Part shown: positions 42,777 through 50,782 of the stretch, piece after piece | Position numbering within the stretch: the stretch's first letter is position 1 | Layout: each line of letters starts with the position of its first letter | From: Marinihelvus sp036351115 | GTDB taxonomy: Bacteria > Pseudomonadota > Gammaproteobacteria > Xanthomonadales > SZUA-36 | Assembly: GCA_036351115.1 (NCBI GenBank) | Contig: JAZBOL010000057.1 | Location: 68,811-132,810 of the forward strand | Length of the DNA: 64,000 nucleotides | Direction of reading: 5' to 3' | The notes under the pieces: generated by a model | Told to the model about the DNA's origin: nothing | Seen by the model: only the letters and a program-made list of their open reading frames with translations | Database searches by the model: none | Program-made: the position numbers and the translations under genes

Positions 42777-45002
42777 ATGACCCCATCCCACCGTGCCCTG
42801 TTCCCCACCCTGTGCCTGGCGCTGTCGGCTCCGGCCTTCGGAGACACGGAAACCGACGATGCGGAAGAGAACGGTCCCCTGGACCTCGGCCGGGTGACCG
42901 TGGAGGCCAGCAAGCGCCCTGCGGCCGTCGAGGACATCGCGGCCAGCGTCACGGTGATCGACGCGGAGCGCATCAGCCGGGAAATGGTCCAGAACATCGG
43001 CGACCTCGTGCGCTTCGAACCGGGAATCGACGTCGTAAACCAGGGCAGCCGCTTCGGCAGGGCCGGATTCAACATACGGGGTCTCGGCGGGAATCGGGTC
43101 CTGATCGAAGTCGATGGCGTCCCCACCTCCAACGCTTTTTCCATCGGCAGCTTTTCCAACGCCAGCCGTGATTTCGTGGACGTCGATGCCCTGAAGGCCG
43201 TGGAAATCGTTCGCGGTCCATCCTCCGCACTCTTTGGCTCCAATGCGATCGGCGGTGTCGTGAGCTTCGTGACCCGCGACCCGGTGGACTACCTGTTCGG
43301 AGAATCCAGCAACCTTCAGGCCACCGCGGCCTGGTACGGCGTGGATCGCGGGCTCCAGGGCAGCGCCACGGCGGCCGGCCTGGCCGGCGACTGGTCCGGC
43401 CTGCTTCGCGCCACCTATCGGGAAGGCGAGGAAATCCAGGACACGGGCGCCGATCCGCTGGAATCGGACTCCCTGAACGTCCTCGCGAAACTCGCCTGGG
43501 GAGAAGTCGGCGCCGGTGGCATCAAGCTCACGGTTGAAGATTTCGAGGCGGAGAACCGGGTCGACGTGCAGTCACTCCGGCGCGTTCAGGATTTCACCGG
43601 TTCCTTCGGCTTTCCCTACCTCATCGACACCAACTCGGTGCTGGCCGACGACACGCGCAGCCGCAGCCGGGTCGGCCTGGAACAGACCTGGACGGACGGC
43701 CTGGGATTCACCGACTTTCTGCGATGGCGCGCCTACTGGCAGGACAGCGAGACGACGCAGGACACGCGGGAGTCCCGGGAACTGCTGATCGGCGACGAGC
43801 GGTCGAACGAACTCATCACGCGCAGCTTCCGGTTCCAACAGGAGCAGTTGGGCATCGAGCTCAACGTTGGATCGACGTTTCAGACCGGCTCCGCCACGCA
43901 CCGTCTCGCCTACGGCCTGGAGTGGGAGCGGGCGGAGACCAGCCAGCTTCGCGACGGCGCCCTCATCGATCCGCTCAGCGGTGAAATCCTGGGCAACCGG
44001 ATCGGCCCGGACACCTATCCGGTCCGGGATTTCCCGGCGTCGGACACCGACAGCCTCGGCCTGTACCTCCAGGACGCCATCCGTATCGGCGCCTGGACCC
44101 TGGTGCCGGCCCTGCGCTGGGACCGCTTCGAGATCACTCCGCGACCCGATGCCATTTTCCTCGAGGACAACCCGGGAATCGTTCCCCAGGCCCTGGACGA
44201 CAGCGAACTGTCGCCGAAACTCGGTGTGCTGCGTGACTTCGGCGAACGCTGGCAGGTGTTTCTGCAGTACTCGGAAGGGTTCCGCGCGCCACCGGTCAAT
44301 GACGTGAACGTCGGGTTCACGAATTTCCAGTTCGGCTACACCGCGATCCCCAATCCGGACCTGAGGTCCGAGTCTTCCTGGGGCCTGGAAGCGGGTGTGC
44401 GGTACCAGGGCGCCAGGGCGAACTGGGAACTCACCGCCTTTCACTCCGAGTACGAGGACTTCATCGAGGCCCTGCAGGTCGTCGGTTTCGATCCGGTCAA
44501 CAGACTACTCATCTTCCAGTCCGTCAACTTCACCGAGGTGGAGATCGCGGGCATCGAGGCCCGGGGCGAATGGTCTCCAGCGGCCTTTCCGGACGGTCTT
44601 TCGCTCCAGTTCGCGGGCTCCTGGGCCGAGGGGGACAACCTGCAATCGGGCCAGCCGCTCAACAGCGTGGCGCCCCCGAACGGCATTCTCGGCCTGGCCT
44701 TCGACAGCCCTTCCCTGACCTGGGGCGGCAGCGCGCAGTTGCGTGGCGCCCTCGAGCAGGACCGGGTCGACGAGAGCGCCGGCCCCCTGTTCGTGCCCGA
44801 CGCTTACCTGCTGCTCGACCTGACAGCCTACTGGAAGCCCAGTCAAACCACCCGCCTGCGCGCCGGCCTCTTCAACGTGACCGACGAGGACTGGTGGAGC
44901 TGGCTGGACGTGGCCGGCCTGCCGGCCGACTCGCCCAACGTCGAGCGGTTGCGCCGGCCCGGCCGTAACTTCAGCGTGGCCTTTGACTGGTCTTTTCGCT
45001 GA
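42777..45002 (+). CDS. TonB-dependent receptor, haem/haemoglobin-receptor type
   Basis: A 741-residue outer-membrane receptor. A signal peptide is followed by the plug domain (VTVEASKRPAAVEDIAASVTVID, then GGNRVLIEVDGVP and IEIVRGPSSALFGSNAIGGVV-type sequence), and a 22-strand barrel ends with VAFDWSFR. The pair FRAP (502-505) and NPDL (526-529) matches the FRAP/NPNL signature of haem and haemoglobin receptors. The histidine usually found between these motifs in haem receptors is absent here, so the ligand could differ. Two Fur-like boxes precede it, and a DUF6607 lipoprotein gene follows by 95 bases. Confidence 0.88.
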   Translation: MTPSHRALFPTLCLALSAPAFGDTETDDAEENGPLDLGRVTVEASKRPAAVEDIAASVTVIDAERISREMVQNIGDLVRFEPGIDVVNQGSRFGRAGFNIRGLGGNRVLIEVDGVPTSNAFSIGSFSNASRDFVDVDALKAVEIVRGPSSALFGSNAIGGVVSFVTRDPVDYLFGESSNLQATAAWYGVDRGLQGSATAAGLAGDWSGLLRATYREGEEIQDTGADPLESDSLNVLAKLAWGEVGAGGIKLTVEDFEAENRVDVQSLRRVQDFTGSFGFPYLIDTNSVLADDTRSRSRVGLEQTWTDGLGFTDFLRWRAYWQDSETTQDTRESRELLIGDERSNELITRSFRFQQEQLGIELNVGSTFQTGSATHRLAYGLEWERAETSQLRDGALIDPLSGEILGNRIGPDTYPVRDFPASDTDSLGLYLQDAIRIGAWTLVPALRWDRFEITPRPDAIFLEDNPGIVPQALDDSELSPKLGVLRDFGERWQVFLQYSEGFRAPPVNDVNVGFTNFQFGYTAIPNPDLRSESSWGLEAGVRYQGARANWELTAFHSEYEDFIEALQVVGFDPVNRLLIFQSVNFTEVEIAGIEARGEWSPAAFPDGLSLQFAGSWAEGDNLQSGQPLNSVAPPNGILGLAFDSPSLTWGGSAQLRGALEQDRVDESAGPLFVPDAYLLLDLTAYWKPSQTTRLRAGLFNVTDEDWWSWLDVAGLPADSPNVERLRRPGRNFSVAFDWSFR

Positions 45003-45097
45003 TTGACGAAGCAAAACCCATCATCCAGAACCGATGACCGACAACCCATGACCCCGTTCCATGGCCCGAACCACCCACTGACCTGAAGGACAACACC

Positions 45098-46201
45098 ATG
45101 ACCTACCGACACCTGTTCATCCTCGGCGCCTCGCTCGGCCTGGGCGCCTGCGCCACCGTCTCCGGCCCGACCACGGCCGTCGACGAGCCCGCGGCCCCGG
45201 CAGCGTCGAACACCGAAGCGTCGAACCCCGCTGCCCCTGCCCCGGTGGAGGCGCCGGCCTGGTCCACGACGTCCAACCCGCTGTTCGAGGACATCAGGCA
45301 GGCGCCCGAGGGCCCCGCCCGGGATCGCGCAGCCATCCTGGCCATGCAGGGCGAGTACCGGGTCAGCTTCGACTTCGAGGAAACCGTGGCCCTGGCCGCC
45401 GGCTACGAACGGCGCGAGCCCAAAACCAGCGGCGGTTACGAAACCGTCATCCTCGTGGAAAACGAGCCGGGCCACGTCGTGCTCCAGCACATCCTGGTGG
45501 CGCCCAACGGTTTCGTCACCAAGCACTGGCGGCAGGACTGGACCTACGAGGCGAAGCACCGTTTCGACTTCGTGGCCGACCAGACCTGGGCCGTGGAGGA
45601 AATCCCGGCGGAGGAACGGGCCGGGACCTGGACCCAGTGCGTCTACGAAGTATCCGACGCGCCGCGCTACTGCGGCACCGGACGCTGGAACCACCGCTAC
45701 GGGGTTTCCACCTGGACCAGCGACCGCAGCTGGCGCCCCCTGCCCCGCCGCGAGTACACCCGGCGGACCGACTACAACGCCCTGAACGTCGAGAACCGCC
45801 ACACGATCACGCCGGACGGATGGACCCACGAGCAGGACAACACGAAAGTCCTCCGCGACGGCCGCCGCACCGAAGCCACGCTGGTGCGTGAGCGCGGATT
45901 CAACGACTACCGCAACATCGAGGGCTACGACTTCTCACCGGCCTACGACTACTGGGACAAAACCTCCGCCTACTGGGCGCAGGTCCGGGATGCATGGTCC
46001 CGGCGGCTCGGTCCCGGGGACACGCTGGTGCTGAATACCACGGTGGATGGCATGGCGATTATTGGCGGCACCTTCGGCCAGGCGGATGCGGCGCCAGATA
46101 CGCCGGCGCCCGAGCGGGCCAGCCAGATCGAGGAGCTGCTGAACACCTGGACCGAGGTCACGCAGGCCAACGCGTCTTACGCCACGGAATCCGCACCCTG
46201 A
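45098..46201 (+). CDS. DUF6607-family lipoprotein
   Basis: A 367-residue exported protein. The N-terminus ends LGAC, a lipobox, so a lipid anchor is expected; an Ala/Pro-rich linker follows. The mature part starts AILAMQGEYRVSFDFEETVAL and is rich in Trp and Tyr (KHWRQDWTYEAKHRFDF, GTWTQCVYEV, GRWNHRYGVSTW), which matches my recollection of DUF6607 proteins found next to TonB-dependent haem receptors. Function is unknown; proximity suggests a role in haem or iron acquisition at the outer membrane. AAGGA precedes the ATG. Confidence 0.75.
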   Translation: MTYRHLFILGASLGLGACATVSGPTTAVDEPAAPAASNTEASNPAAPAPVEAPAWSTTSNPLFEDIRQAPEGPARDRAAILAMQGEYRVSFDFEETVALAAGYERREPKTSGGYETVILVENEPGHVVLQHILVAPNGFVTKHWRQDWTYEAKHRFDFVADQTWAVEEIPAEERAGTWTQCVYEVSDAPRYCGTGRWNHRYGVSTWTSDRSWRPLPRREYTRRTDYNALNVENRHTITPDGWTHEQDNTKVLRDGRRTEATLVRERGFNDYRNIEGYDFSPAYDYWDKTSAYWAQVRDAWSRRLGPGDTLVLNTTVDGMAIIGGTFGQADAAPDTPAPERASQIEELLNTWTEVTQANASYATESAP

Positions 46202-46241
46202 CCGACACGAATCCGACGGGCAAGAAGGCCGGCGGGCGCCG

Positions 46242-47651
46242 TCAGTGATCGTGACGAAGCGCGTGGTACAGGGTCCGCTTGCCTGAACCGAGGACCAGAC
46301 GGTCCTGGACGGCGAAATGCCGTTCCAGGGCCGCCTCGAACGGCGCGAGGTCGTAGTCGAGGTAGTCGTCGTCCTTGTTGCGCAGCAAGGTCTGAACCTT
46401 GTCGTCACTGCGGTCGACGAACTCGATGATCAGTTCCGGCGTCAGTTCCGCCAGCCAGGCCACGAAATCATCCAGCGGGACGTGGCCGGTGATGACCACG
46501 TGGTGAATGACCGCCAGGGCCAGTACCGCGTCCGGACGGGCCCGGCTCACCAGGTCCGTCCGCTCCTGCTGCTTCCAGCCCCAGTTGGGCGAAGGGTCCA
46601 GCACGTTCTGCAGCAGCGGCAGCACGTTGGTGGGACGGTCCGTTTCGAGAAACAGCCGGTCGAGGGACGGGTGGTCCACGTCCAGGGCCAGCACCTGGTC
46701 ACAGTGCCGCGCGGCGATGCGGGAAAACTGGCCCTGGTTGCTGCCCATGTCCCACAGCAGGCTGCGGCGTCGCCCGGCCAGGCTTCGGTCCACGAATTCC
46801 GCCTTCTGATCGTGGTCCGCTTCCGTGTAGTTGTGGGTTTCGGCGTAATTCCCCCACTCCGTGCGGCCGTGGGACCAGGACAGGCCGCCGACCAGCTTTT
46901 TCAGCTTCCGGACATTCGCCAGGATCAATTCCTTGTTGAAGCCGGCCGCCTTCAGATCCGACTTGACCGTGCGTTCGGTGGCGCTGAAGCGCTGGTCCAG
47001 CTTGGATTGCAACCAGACGTGGCTGGCGACGCCTTTCCGGAAACGGTCGCGGAAGCCCAGCAGGCGGTTGGCCTGCTGCAGATCCACGCCGTCGATCCGG
47101 GCCCGGAGCAGTGGCTGGAAGTCCAGCCCCCTGTAACACTGGAGAAGCAGGGGAAACAGGAACAGCTCGCAAAACTGGCGGTAGCCGGCCCAGGGCTGGC
47201 CCGCCGTCAGCGGCTCGAAAGAGCCGAGGTCGATGAAGACCGGGCGTCCGTCCACGAACTGGATGTTGTACGGGGTCGCATCCTTGAGAATGAAATCCTC
47301 CGCCAGCGCATCCTCGAGCAGATCCAGCTGGAGCAGCGCAGCGGCTCGCAGCATGGAGGCGGTCCACTCATAGGGATAGGTAACAACCGGGACCCGGTCG
47401 TGCTCCAGGAAGCCGTCCCAGGCGTCGCGTTGCGCGTCATCCAGGGGGACTTCAGACGGTTCCAGCACCCGGGTGCCGACCAGCGTCCCCGCATCCCGGT
47501 GACGCGCATGGAAGGACGTGCGTTCCAGGGCGAGAAAGTTTTCCAGGGCGGACTGCCGCAGGCCTCGCACGACGCGGTCCCGGGTGACGTAGACGCGGCC
47601 CATACGGTCTCGAAAGGACCCACCCACGAAGGTGGCCTTGGCGTCACTCAT
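46242..47651 (-). CDS. NoeA-like methyltransferase with kinase-like N-terminal region
   Basis: A 469-residue cytoplasmic protein with two parts. Residues about 80-150 contain FILKDATPYNIQFVDGRPVFIDLGSFEP, like the catalytic and metal loops (D..N, then ID) of small-molecule kinases of the protein-kinase-like fold. Residues about 285-420 form a class I AdoMet methyltransferase: LLWDMGSNQGQFSRIAARHCDQVLALDVD supplies the AdoMet loop and acidic ribose binder, and DAVLALAVIHHVVI follows. Rhizobial NoeA and related proteins share this overall form. It lies 30 bases downstream of the YLDPGTGS-motif gene in the same orientation. Substrate unknown, probably a glycan or lipid-linked sugar. Confidence 0.72.
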   Translation of the reverse strand: MSDAKATFVGGSFRDRMGRVYVTRDRVVRGLRQSALENFLALERTSFHARHRDAGTLVGTRVLEPSEVPLDDAQRDAWDGFLEHDRVPVVTYPYEWTASMLRAAALLQLDLLEDALAEDFILKDATPYNIQFVDGRPVFIDLGSFEPLTAGQPWAGYRQFCELFLFPLLLQCYRGLDFQPLLRARIDGVDLQQANRLLGFRDRFRKGVASHVWLQSKLDQRFSATERTVKSDLKAAGFNKELILANVRKLKKLVGGLSWSHGRTEWGNYAETHNYTEADHDQKAEFVDRSLAGRRRSLLWDMGSNQGQFSRIAARHCDQVLALDVDHPSLDRLFLETDRPTNVLPLLQNVLDPSPNWGWKQQERTDLVSRARPDAVLALAVIHHVVITGHVPLDDFVAWLAELTPELIIEFVDRSDDKVQTLLRNKDDDYLDYDLAPFEAALERHFAVQDRLVLGSGKRTLYHALRHDH

Positions 47652-47681
47652 GATGCTTGGCTGCTCGCTGGCGCGGGGCTG

Positions 47682-47912
47682 TCAGTCCGAGGAATCCCGG
47701 CTCAGGGGCTCGCTCTCCTCCGGGGAGGATCCGCCGAAAAACCCCTTGATGCGCTGCCAGTAGAGCTTCATGGCCACCGTGGCCGCAGCGACGCCGCCGA
47801 GGATGACCTGGAGAATCATGCTGCCCGTGCCCGGGTCGAGATAGGCGTGGGCGGGGGCTGCGCAAAGCAGCGTCAACAGCAGGGCGATGACGGTGATGGG
47901 GGTGGCTTTCAT
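47682..47912 (-). CDS. Small YLDPGTGS-motif membrane protein
   Basis: A 76-residue protein. A signal peptide or first helix (TPITVIALLLTLLCAAPAHA) is followed by AYLDPGTGSMILQVILGG, a second helix (VILGGVAAATVAMKLYW) and a basic cytoplasmic-type segment (QRIKGFFGG) ending in an acidic tail. The YLDPGTGS motif is found in many short membrane proteins near polysaccharide and AdoMet-methyltransferase genes; the function is unknown. The same frame is open far upstream, through antisense to the sulfatase-like gene, but that part is not a protein. It forms an operon with the NoeA-like gene and is divergent from the sulfatase-like gene (148-base spacer). Confidence 0.75.
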   Translation of the reverse strand: MKATPITVIALLLTLLCAAPAHAYLDPGTGSMILQVILGGVAAATVAMKLYWQRIKGFFGGSSPEESEPLSRDSSD

Positions 47913-48059
47913 GGGCAATCCGTGTCGCGAAACGGTCTTAAAGCCGTCACGATCCTGTAATATTGAAGGCGGCAATCGTACCACGTTCCGGACGATTCCT
48001 GACCAAACACCCGGCAGCCTTGCGGCAGCGCCCTGCCCGGCATTCAGAAGGCCACAACC

Positions 48060-50717
48060 ATGCGCAGCAAAGAAGCCTCCGTCGATCGCCCGGGATGGAC
48101 CACGGCCGCCCTTGTCTGCCTCGCGTTCATTGCCGGCCCGTTCGGGGTCACGCCCCTGGTGTTGCACAGCGCCAACCAGCTGAATTTCAACGTCGGCCTG
48201 ACCTGGGCCATGGTCGGCCCGGCCGGCCTCGCGCTCCTCGTCTTCGTGGTCCTTACGCCCCTGGCCCGCCTGAGCACCCGCTTCGCCGCCCTCGTCCTGG
48301 GCGCCGCCGTCATGTTCTGGGTGCAGGGTCACGTGCTGGTCTGGGACTACGGCGTGCTGGACGGTCGGGCCATCGACTGGGGCGATCGCGCCTGGCGCGG
48401 CGCACTGGACGGTGTGCTGTGGCTGGCGGTGATCCTGGGCGCCGCGGCGTTCGCGTCGCGGCTGCGCCCCTACCTGGCGACCCTGTCCCTGGCGTTGCTC
48501 GCCATCTACGCGGTGACCGCCATCGGCAGCCTGGCGACCCGGACGCCCGCCCCCGCGTTTCACCATTACACGCTGGATGAAACGCACCAGTTCGATTTCT
48601 CGAGTCAACAGAACGTAATCCTGGTCGTTCTCGACGCGTTCCAGTCCGACGTGTTCCAGGAGTTGCTCGACACCCGGTCTGACCTGTTCGACGCCTTCGA
48701 CGGCTTCACCTTCTACCGCAATGCAAGCGCCGGCTTCGCCAAGACCTATGCCAGCATCCCGCTCATGTTCACCGGCGAGTGGTACGACAATTCTGAGCCG
48801 ATCACGGCGTTCGTCGAACGCAGTTTTCTCGAGCATTCCGTTTCCACGGAACTGGTGAACTCCGGCTGGCGCGTGGACCTGTTTCCGGACATCCCCCGGG
48901 TCGTGCACCACGACGAGCGGGTGGCCAGCAACGTGGTGGCCCGCAACGACCCGGTGCTCGTGGCGGAGGACTCGGGCCGCCTCGCGGACCTGTCCCTGTT
49001 CCGGGTCTCCCCGCATTTCCTGAAGCGGTTCTGGTTGAACGATGACCAGTGGCGCCTGTCCGCCGCCTGGTCGTCCCGGGCCAGGGAGCACGCCAACCCG
49101 ACGACGCTGCGCCAGGTGGACCATCCCAACGGCGCCGCCCGGTTCGCCCTTTCCGCGCTGGAATTCGGGCGGGTGGCCTGGGACGAGCCGGCCTTCAAGT
49201 TTTACCACCTGATGGTGCCCCACGAACCCTTTCTCCTGCGCGAGGATTTCAGCGTCGAGCGCTGGCCCGCGGGACGGGAAGGCTTTACCGGCCAGTCGGC
49301 GGCGACGGTTCGAGTGCTGGAATCGTTGATCCGCGCACTCGCGTCCCTGGGGATCGACGATCGAACCAGCCTCGTGGTGGTCGCGGATCACGGGGGCGGC
49401 GACTACAACGCCGGCGTTCGCCTGGGTGACGTCGTACCGGCGCCGGATCCGTCGGCCAGCCCCGCCATGTCGGAGCAATATCATGCCTCCGCCCTGCCCC
49501 TGGTCCTCGTTCGTCCCGCCGGCGCGACGGGACCACTGAGCATCTCGGACGACCCCGTTTCCATCGGCGACGTGGCCGCGACGCTCGCCCGGGAGGCCGG
49601 CCTGCCGGGCGCGCGCGCCAACGCCATCGGTGACGGGCGAGACCCGGGCGGGGCGAGCGCGGAACGCCGGTATTACTTTTACCGCCACCAGGGCTGGGAG
49701 GGGGACTACCTGCCGCCCATGGAAGAGTTCGTGGTGACCGGTCACAGCTGGGACATCGACGCCTGGGCGTCGACGGGACGCGTAATCGCCCCCGGCGGGG
49801 TCATCGAGCGCATCCAGGGCCTGTCGGCGGAAGAACGGGTCCGCTTCGATGGGCAGGGACTGGCCAGCACCTGGCTCCGCGAGGGCTGGAGCGGCGCCGA
49901 GCCTTCCGGCACCTGGTCCGCCGCTCCCCGGGCCAGCCTGCAGATCCCCCTGGACCTGCACTCCTCGGCGCCACCGCCGACTCACATTCATTTCTGGCTG
50001 ACGCCGTTTCTTGCCGGGGGACAGCTGGAGGCGCAGCGCCTGAGGCTGTCGGAATTCACCGGCACGCCGACCGCTTCCGAAGCCACGGAACTCGCCAGCT
50101 GGTCCGTGCGTTCCCGGGGCTGCTTCAGCGCGGTGTTGCCCGCGGGCTGGCACGAGACCGGAGCGCTGAAGCTGCAGCTGGATCTGCCGGATGCCGCAGC
50201 GCCCAACGATTTCGGCCTCAGCGGCGACTTCCGGCTGCTGGGTGTCCGGCTCACGGCCATGGAAATCGGACCCGCGCGGACCGCCCCCCTGTCGACGGAC
50301 CTGGGGCGCCTACCCGAGTCGCAACTCGAATGCGCGGTGCAGGGATCGGGCTGGGACCGGGAAGGCGAGAGTTTCGTTTCCACGAAGTCCCGGGCTCGCC
50401 TGCAGCTGACGTTGCCCGATACGATTCCGGAGGGAACTGCAGCCATCGAGGTCACCGCCGAGATACTGCCGTTCCTGGGTGAGGGCCGGATCGCAGCCCA
50501 GCGCGTGTCGGTGAGCGTCGCCGGGGAGGTCCTGGATGAGCGCACGGTGGCCGCGGCCGAATCCTGGACCCTGAGGGTGCCCCATGATCCCGGCAGGCGC
50601 CGGCTCGACCTGGAGTTCGAGTTTCCCGATGCCGCGACGCCGAAAAGCCTGGGCATGAACGTCGATGGCCGGGCCCTGGCCGTTCGGTTGAACCACCTGA
50701 CCCTGGAGGCGCGCTGA
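48060..50717 (+). CDS. Membrane sulfatase/alkaline-phosphatase-superfamily enzyme with tandem C-terminal modules
   Basis: An 885-residue inner-membrane protein. Residues 15-160 form about five helices. Residues about 185-520 are an alkaline-phosphatase-superfamily domain: Asp192 in NVILVVLDAF, the probable nucleophile Thr229 in FAKTYASIPLMFTG, His388 in LMVPHEPF, and Asp443-His444 in VVADHGGG, the layout of lipoteichoic-acid-synthase or phosphoethanolamine-transferase enzymes. Residues about 605-745 and 755-884 are two divergent copies of one beta-rich module that ends in a pattern like PNDFGLSGDFRLLGVRL and PKSLGMNVDGRALAVRL. It probably modifies a periplasmic glycan. Confidence 0.8.
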   Translation: MRSKEASVDRPGWTTAALVCLAFIAGPFGVTPLVLHSANQLNFNVGLTWAMVGPAGLALLVFVVLTPLARLSTRFAALVLGAAVMFWVQGHVLVWDYGVLDGRAIDWGDRAWRGALDGVLWLAVILGAAAFASRLRPYLATLSLALLAIYAVTAIGSLATRTPAPAFHHYTLDETHQFDFSSQQNVILVVLDAFQSDVFQELLDTRSDLFDAFDGFTFYRNASAGFAKTYASIPLMFTGEWYDNSEPITAFVERSFLEHSVSTELVNSGWRVDLFPDIPRVVHHDERVASNVVARNDPVLVAEDSGRLADLSLFRVSPHFLKRFWLNDDQWRLSAAWSSRAREHANPTTLRQVDHPNGAARFALSALEFGRVAWDEPAFKFYHLMVPHEPFLLREDFSVERWPAGREGFTGQSAATVRVLESLIRALASLGIDDRTSLVVVADHGGGDYNAGVRLGDVVPAPDPSASPAMSEQYHASALPLVLVRPAGATGPLSISDDPVSIGDVAATLAREAGLPGARANAIGDGRDPGGASAERRYYFYRHQGWEGDYLPPMEEFVVTGHSWDIDAWASTGRVIAPGGVIERIQGLSAEERVRFDGQGLASTWLREGWSGAEPSGTWSAAPRASLQIPLDLHSSAPPPTHIHFWLTPFLAGGQLEAQRLRLSEFTGTPTASEATELASWSVRSRGCFSAVLPAGWHETGALKLQLDLPDAAAPNDFGLSGDFRLLGVRLTAMEIGPARTAPLSTDLGRLPESQLECAVQGSGWDREGESFVSTKSRARLQLTLPDTIPEGTAAIEVTAEILPFLGEGRIAAQRVSVSVAGEVLDERTVAAAESWTLRVPHDPGRRRLDLEFEFPDAATPKSLGMNVDGRALAVRLNHLTLEAR

Positions 50718-50725
50718 GGCTTCGG

Positions 50726-50739
50726 CCCGCTTCGGCGGG
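50726..50739. other. TTCG stem-loop after the sulfatase-like gene
   Basis: CCCGC and GCGGG enclose a TTCG tetraloop 8 bases after the stop codon. A T-run is missing, so termination would be weak or depend on Rho. Confidence 0.35.
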
Positions 50740-50782
50740 ATATTCGCTATAGTGATGCCGGCTGGTCGGAGACCCATTCCCG

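Noticed and set aside
47682..50153. Minus-strand frame of over 800 codons containing the small YLDPGTGS gene
   Set aside because: Only the last 76 codons look like a protein; the rest is antisense to the sulfatase-like gene.
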